Below, one piece after another: positions 6,737-8,163 of a stretch of 8,163 nt of DNA. A program made the translations under genes and the position numbers. The notes beneath the pieces were generated by a model, which had not been told where the DNA came from, did no database searches, and saw only the letters and a program-made list of their open reading frames with translations. The stretch lies in assembly GCA_013152615.1 (NCBI GenBank), contig JAADGA010000055.1, positions 1 to 8,163 on the forward strand. Direction: 5' to 3'. Positions within the stretch are counted from its first letter, which is position 1, and each line of letters begins with the position of its first letter. Origin of the DNA: Alphaproteobacteria bacterium. GTDB taxonomy: Bacteria > Pseudomonadota > Alphaproteobacteria > Sphingomonadales > Emcibacteraceae.

Positions 6737-7660
6737 ATGATCCTCGTTCGACAACTGGAAAGACTGATCGCGAATTTTCAGAGCCAGCAGCCGCTCCGGG
6801 TGGGGTCGTTGATTATTACGGTGTATGGTGATTTACTGGCGCTGCGCGGCGGGACCGTGTGGCTCGGCAGCCTGATTAAATTGCTGGAGCCGCTCGGCAT
6901 CAACGCCCGCCATGTACGCACCGCTGTCTCCCGACTGAACAAGGACAGCTGGATCAGCCCACGTCAGCTTGGCCGCAAAAGCTATTACAGTCTGACCGCG
7001 TCAGGACAGCGACGGTTCAGGAATGCCACCCCGCAGATTTACGCCGGCCCACGCAGCGACTGGGACCAGCGCTGGACTCTGGTCATCCTGCCGGACAATA
7101 AAAAGATAAACAAGGATATGGCCGTCAAGGAACTGGGCTGGCTCGGTTTCGGTAAAATAGCCAAGGGGATCCTGGCCCATCCGATGCCGGATATGCCGGT
7201 GCTGGACCGCGCCCTTGACGGGCTGAATATCAGGGACGACGTCATCATCCTGCATCAGGCTTCCCATCAGTTAACCGCGCCTGCGGCCTTGGACACCATG
7301 GTTAAAGGCTGTTGGACCCTTGATGAACTGAGTGTAAAATACCGCAAATTCCTCGAAAGATACCGTCCGCTTCATCAGCAATTATCCCGCAGCGAGATGC
7401 CCCGGGGCACGGATTGCCTGCTGATGCGGATATTGATGGTTCATGAATACAGAAAGATCCTGCTACGGGACCCGCGGCTGCCGGACCGGCTGATGCCGCC
7501 GCGCTGGGAGGGCAACAGCGCCTATCAGCTGTGCCGGGATCTATATCAATTGCTGCTGAAAAATTCAGAATCCTGTCTTGACCAGATCATGGAAACCGAA
7601 AAAGGCCCGCTGCCACCGCCGGACAAGGAATTCTTTCGGCGTTTTGGCGGCCTGAAATAA
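6737..7660 (+). CDS. paaX: PaaX, phenylacetyl-CoA-responsive transcriptional repressor of phenylacetate degradation
   Basis: A 307-residue PaaX-family repressor, close in length to E. coli PaaX (about 316). In the family, PaaX binds operator DNA near paa promoters and is released by phenylacetyl-CoA, not by free phenylacetate. Residues about 20-90 form the winged-helix N domain, with the stretch VYGDLLALRGGTVWLGSLIK followed by HVRTAVSRLNKDSW and GRKSYYSLT, which align with E. coli PaaX (SLYGD..RGGEIWLGSL, FVRTALFRLNKEGW, GRRSFYSLS) as I recall it. The C-terminal domain carries RILMVHEYRKILLRDPRLPDRLMPPRWEG in pieces and ends FFRRFGGLK, where E. coli PaaX continues for about 12 further residues. 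The ATG at 6737 has only a weak AAGA 6 nt upstream but places the N domain correctly. It lies 95 bp after the kinase and 257 bp before paaA, both on the same strand. The last two codons and stop (CTG AAA TAA) form the start of the downstream 16-bp array. Confidence 0.95.
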   Translation: MILVRQLERLIANFQSQQPLRVGSLIITVYGDLLALRGGTVWLGSLIKLLEPLGINARHVRTAVSRLNKDSWISPRQLGRKSYYSLTASGQRRFRNATPQIYAGPRSDWDQRWTLVILPDNKKINKDMAVKELGWLGFGKIAKGILAHPMPDMPVLDRALDGLNIRDDVIILHQASHQLTAPAALDTMVKGCWTLDELSVKYRKFLERYRPLHQQLSRSEMPRGTDCLLMRILMVHEYRKILLRDPRLPDRLMPPRWEGNSAYQLCRDLYQLLLKNSESCLDQIMETEKGPLPPPDKEFFRRFGGLK

Positions 7661-7810
7661 ATTATATCTGAAATAGGCCGGATCTGAGATAGGCTGGGCC
7701 AGAAATAGGTCGGATATGAAATAGGCTGGGCCTGAAATAGGCTGATCCTGAAAGAGGCTGGTCCTGAAATAGGCTGGCCCGAAATAGGCTGGTCCTGAAA
7801 TAAAAATATT
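7652..7810 (+). repeat. 16-bp tandem array, about ten units, starting inside the paaX stop codon
   Basis: Units begin at 7652, 7668, 7684, 7700, 7716, 7732, 7748, 7764, 7780 (one base short) and 7795. The consensus is CTGAAATAGGCTGGNC; internal units differ by one to a few bases. The first unit supplies PaaX Leu-Lys-stop. The first and last units share CTGAAATAAA followed by A/T-rich sequence instead of AGGCTGG. The period is not a multiple of three, and each typical unit holds TGA and TAG, so the + strand is closed in every frame. The reverse strand has no stops across the array, which creates a spurious reverse ORF. No unit carries a spacer, so it is not a CRISPR. The array fills more than half of the paaX-paaA gap. 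Confidence 0.93.
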
Positions 7811-7816
7811 ACGATA

Positions 7817-7859
7817 TGATACATTTTATATTGATTTTATATTTTTTCTGTTACATATT
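7817..7859 (+). promoter_or_regulatory. Candidate paaA promoter with flanking TGATACAT/TGTTACAT words (possible PaaX operator)
   Basis: The stretch 7801-7885 is very A/T-rich. TTGATT (7831-7836) and CATATT (7854-7859) are 17 bp apart and each matches 4 of 6 consensus bases, giving a plausible sigma70-like promoter about 60 bp before paaA. TGATACAT (7817-7824) lies just upstream of the -35 and TGTTACAT (7849-7856; one mismatch) overlaps the -10, 32 bp apart or about three helical turns. The same TGATACAT occurs in front of paaX. Occupation of the second site would block the -10. The E. coli PaaX box contains TGATTC, which is similar but not identical. Confidence 0.4.
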
Positions 7860-7906
7860 AGCTTTTATTACAGATGTTAAATAGTTTTCCTCCTGCCCTC
7901 AACCAG

Positions 7907-7911
7907 AAAGG
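7907..7911 (+). promoter_or_regulatory. Ribosome-binding site of paaA
   Basis: AAAGG at 7907-7911 is separated by 6 nt from the ATG at 7918. It supports this start over any later in-frame ATG, and so supports the N-terminal extension of PaaA. Confidence 0.6.
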
Positions 7912-7917
7912 CCCGCC

Positions 7918-8163
7918 ATGTACGGAGACACATCACTGCAAAAGCCGATCGAGATCGCAGCCCCGACCTCGAAGCAACAGGCCCGGCTCGAACAGATTTT
8001 CCAGCAGAAGATCGACGATGACATCAAGATAGAGCCGCAGGAGTGGATGCCGGAAGCTTACCGCAAGACTCTGGTGCGCCAAATGTCCCAGCACGCCCAT
8101 TCCGAAGTGATCGGCATGCAGCCGGAAGGCAACTGGATCACCCGCGCCCCGAGCCTCAGGCGC
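7918..8163 (+). CDS. paaA: PaaA, 1,2-phenylacetyl-CoA epoxidase catalytic subunit (partial, 3' end outside window)
   Basis: The first 82 residues of PaaA are visible; the frame is open to the window edge. PaaA is the di-iron oxygenase subunit of the PaaABCDE complex, which epoxidises the aromatic ring of phenylacetyl-CoA in the cytoplasm, the first ring-activating step of aerobic phenylacetate degradation. The block [18 protein letters not shown] and then [20 protein letters not shown], followed by LRR, matches E. coli PaaA ([38 protein letters not shown]) almost residue for residue from memory. The protein has about 20 extra N-terminal residues ([20 protein letters not shown]) compared with E. 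coli. Most metal ligands lie beyond the window. It is probably the first gene of a paaABCDE operon, transcribed from the A/T-rich promoter region upstream and controlled by the adjacent PaaX. Identification is very secure; the operon content downstream is inference. Confidence 0.96.
   Translation, partial: MYGDTSLQKPIEIAAPTSKQQARLEQIFQQKIDDDIKIEPQEWMPEAYRKTLVRQMSQHAHSEVIGMQPEGNWITRAPSLRR

Noticed and set aside
7652..7810. Possible CRISPR array
   Set aside because: The repeat is contiguous with a 16-bp period and no unique spacers, and no cas genes are near.
7546..7824. 92-residue reverse-strand frame with repeated PISGQPISG-like peptides
   Set aside because: It is the reverse complement of the 16-bp array, which happens to lack stops on that strand. 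It runs into the paaX coding region and has no ribosome site or family resemblance.

Overview
The window looks like chromosomal DNA of an alphaproteobacterium. This is inferred from three things: an N-terminally truncated methyltransferase tail of a type I recall from alphaproteobacterial genomes, a MASE1/PAS hybrid sensor architecture, and a paaX-paaA phenylacetate gene order. GC content is moderate by eye. All recognisable genes lie on the + strand. There are no tRNA or rRNA genes, no insertion sequences and no CRISPR arrays, and the longest gene-free stretch is about 257 bp.

Layout: (1) positions 2-223 hold the 3' end of a SAM-dependent methyltransferase-like gene. (2) Positions 265-4499 hold a two-gene multidrug efflux operon: a periplasmic membrane-fusion (adaptor) protein followed 2 bp later by a complete 1036-residue RND inner-membrane pump with the full proton-relay set. 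No outer-membrane channel gene is present, so a TolC-type channel must be encoded elsewhere. A sigma70-like promoter sits in the end of the methyltransferase gene. (3) Positions 4581-6641 hold a membrane sensor histidine kinase (MASE1 - PAS - HisKA - HATPase_c) with no response regulator beside it. It is best started at a TTG codon behind a good Shine-Dalgarno sequence. (4) Positions 6737-7660 hold paaX, the phenylacetyl-CoA-responsive repressor. After a 257-bp intergenic region, paaA, the first structural gene of the phenylacetyl-CoA epoxidase operon, starts at 7918 and runs off the window.

The efflux pair and the kinase have no obvious functional tie to phenylacetate catabolism. paaX and paaA do: PaaX is expected to repress paaA and the genes after it until phenylacetyl-CoA accumulates. 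An 8-bp word (TGATACAT) occurs upstream of both genes and is a candidate PaaX operator element.

The most unusual non-coding signal is a 16-bp tandem array of about ten units. It begins inside the last two codons and stop of paaX and fills more than half of the paaX-paaA gap. Three other short tandem duplications sit at gene boundaries: 15 bp x2 at the start of the adaptor gene, 18 bp x4 in its last codons, and 22 bp x2 across the kinase stop codon. I saw no wholly new gene system. The repeat behaviour at gene ends is the part most worth a second look.
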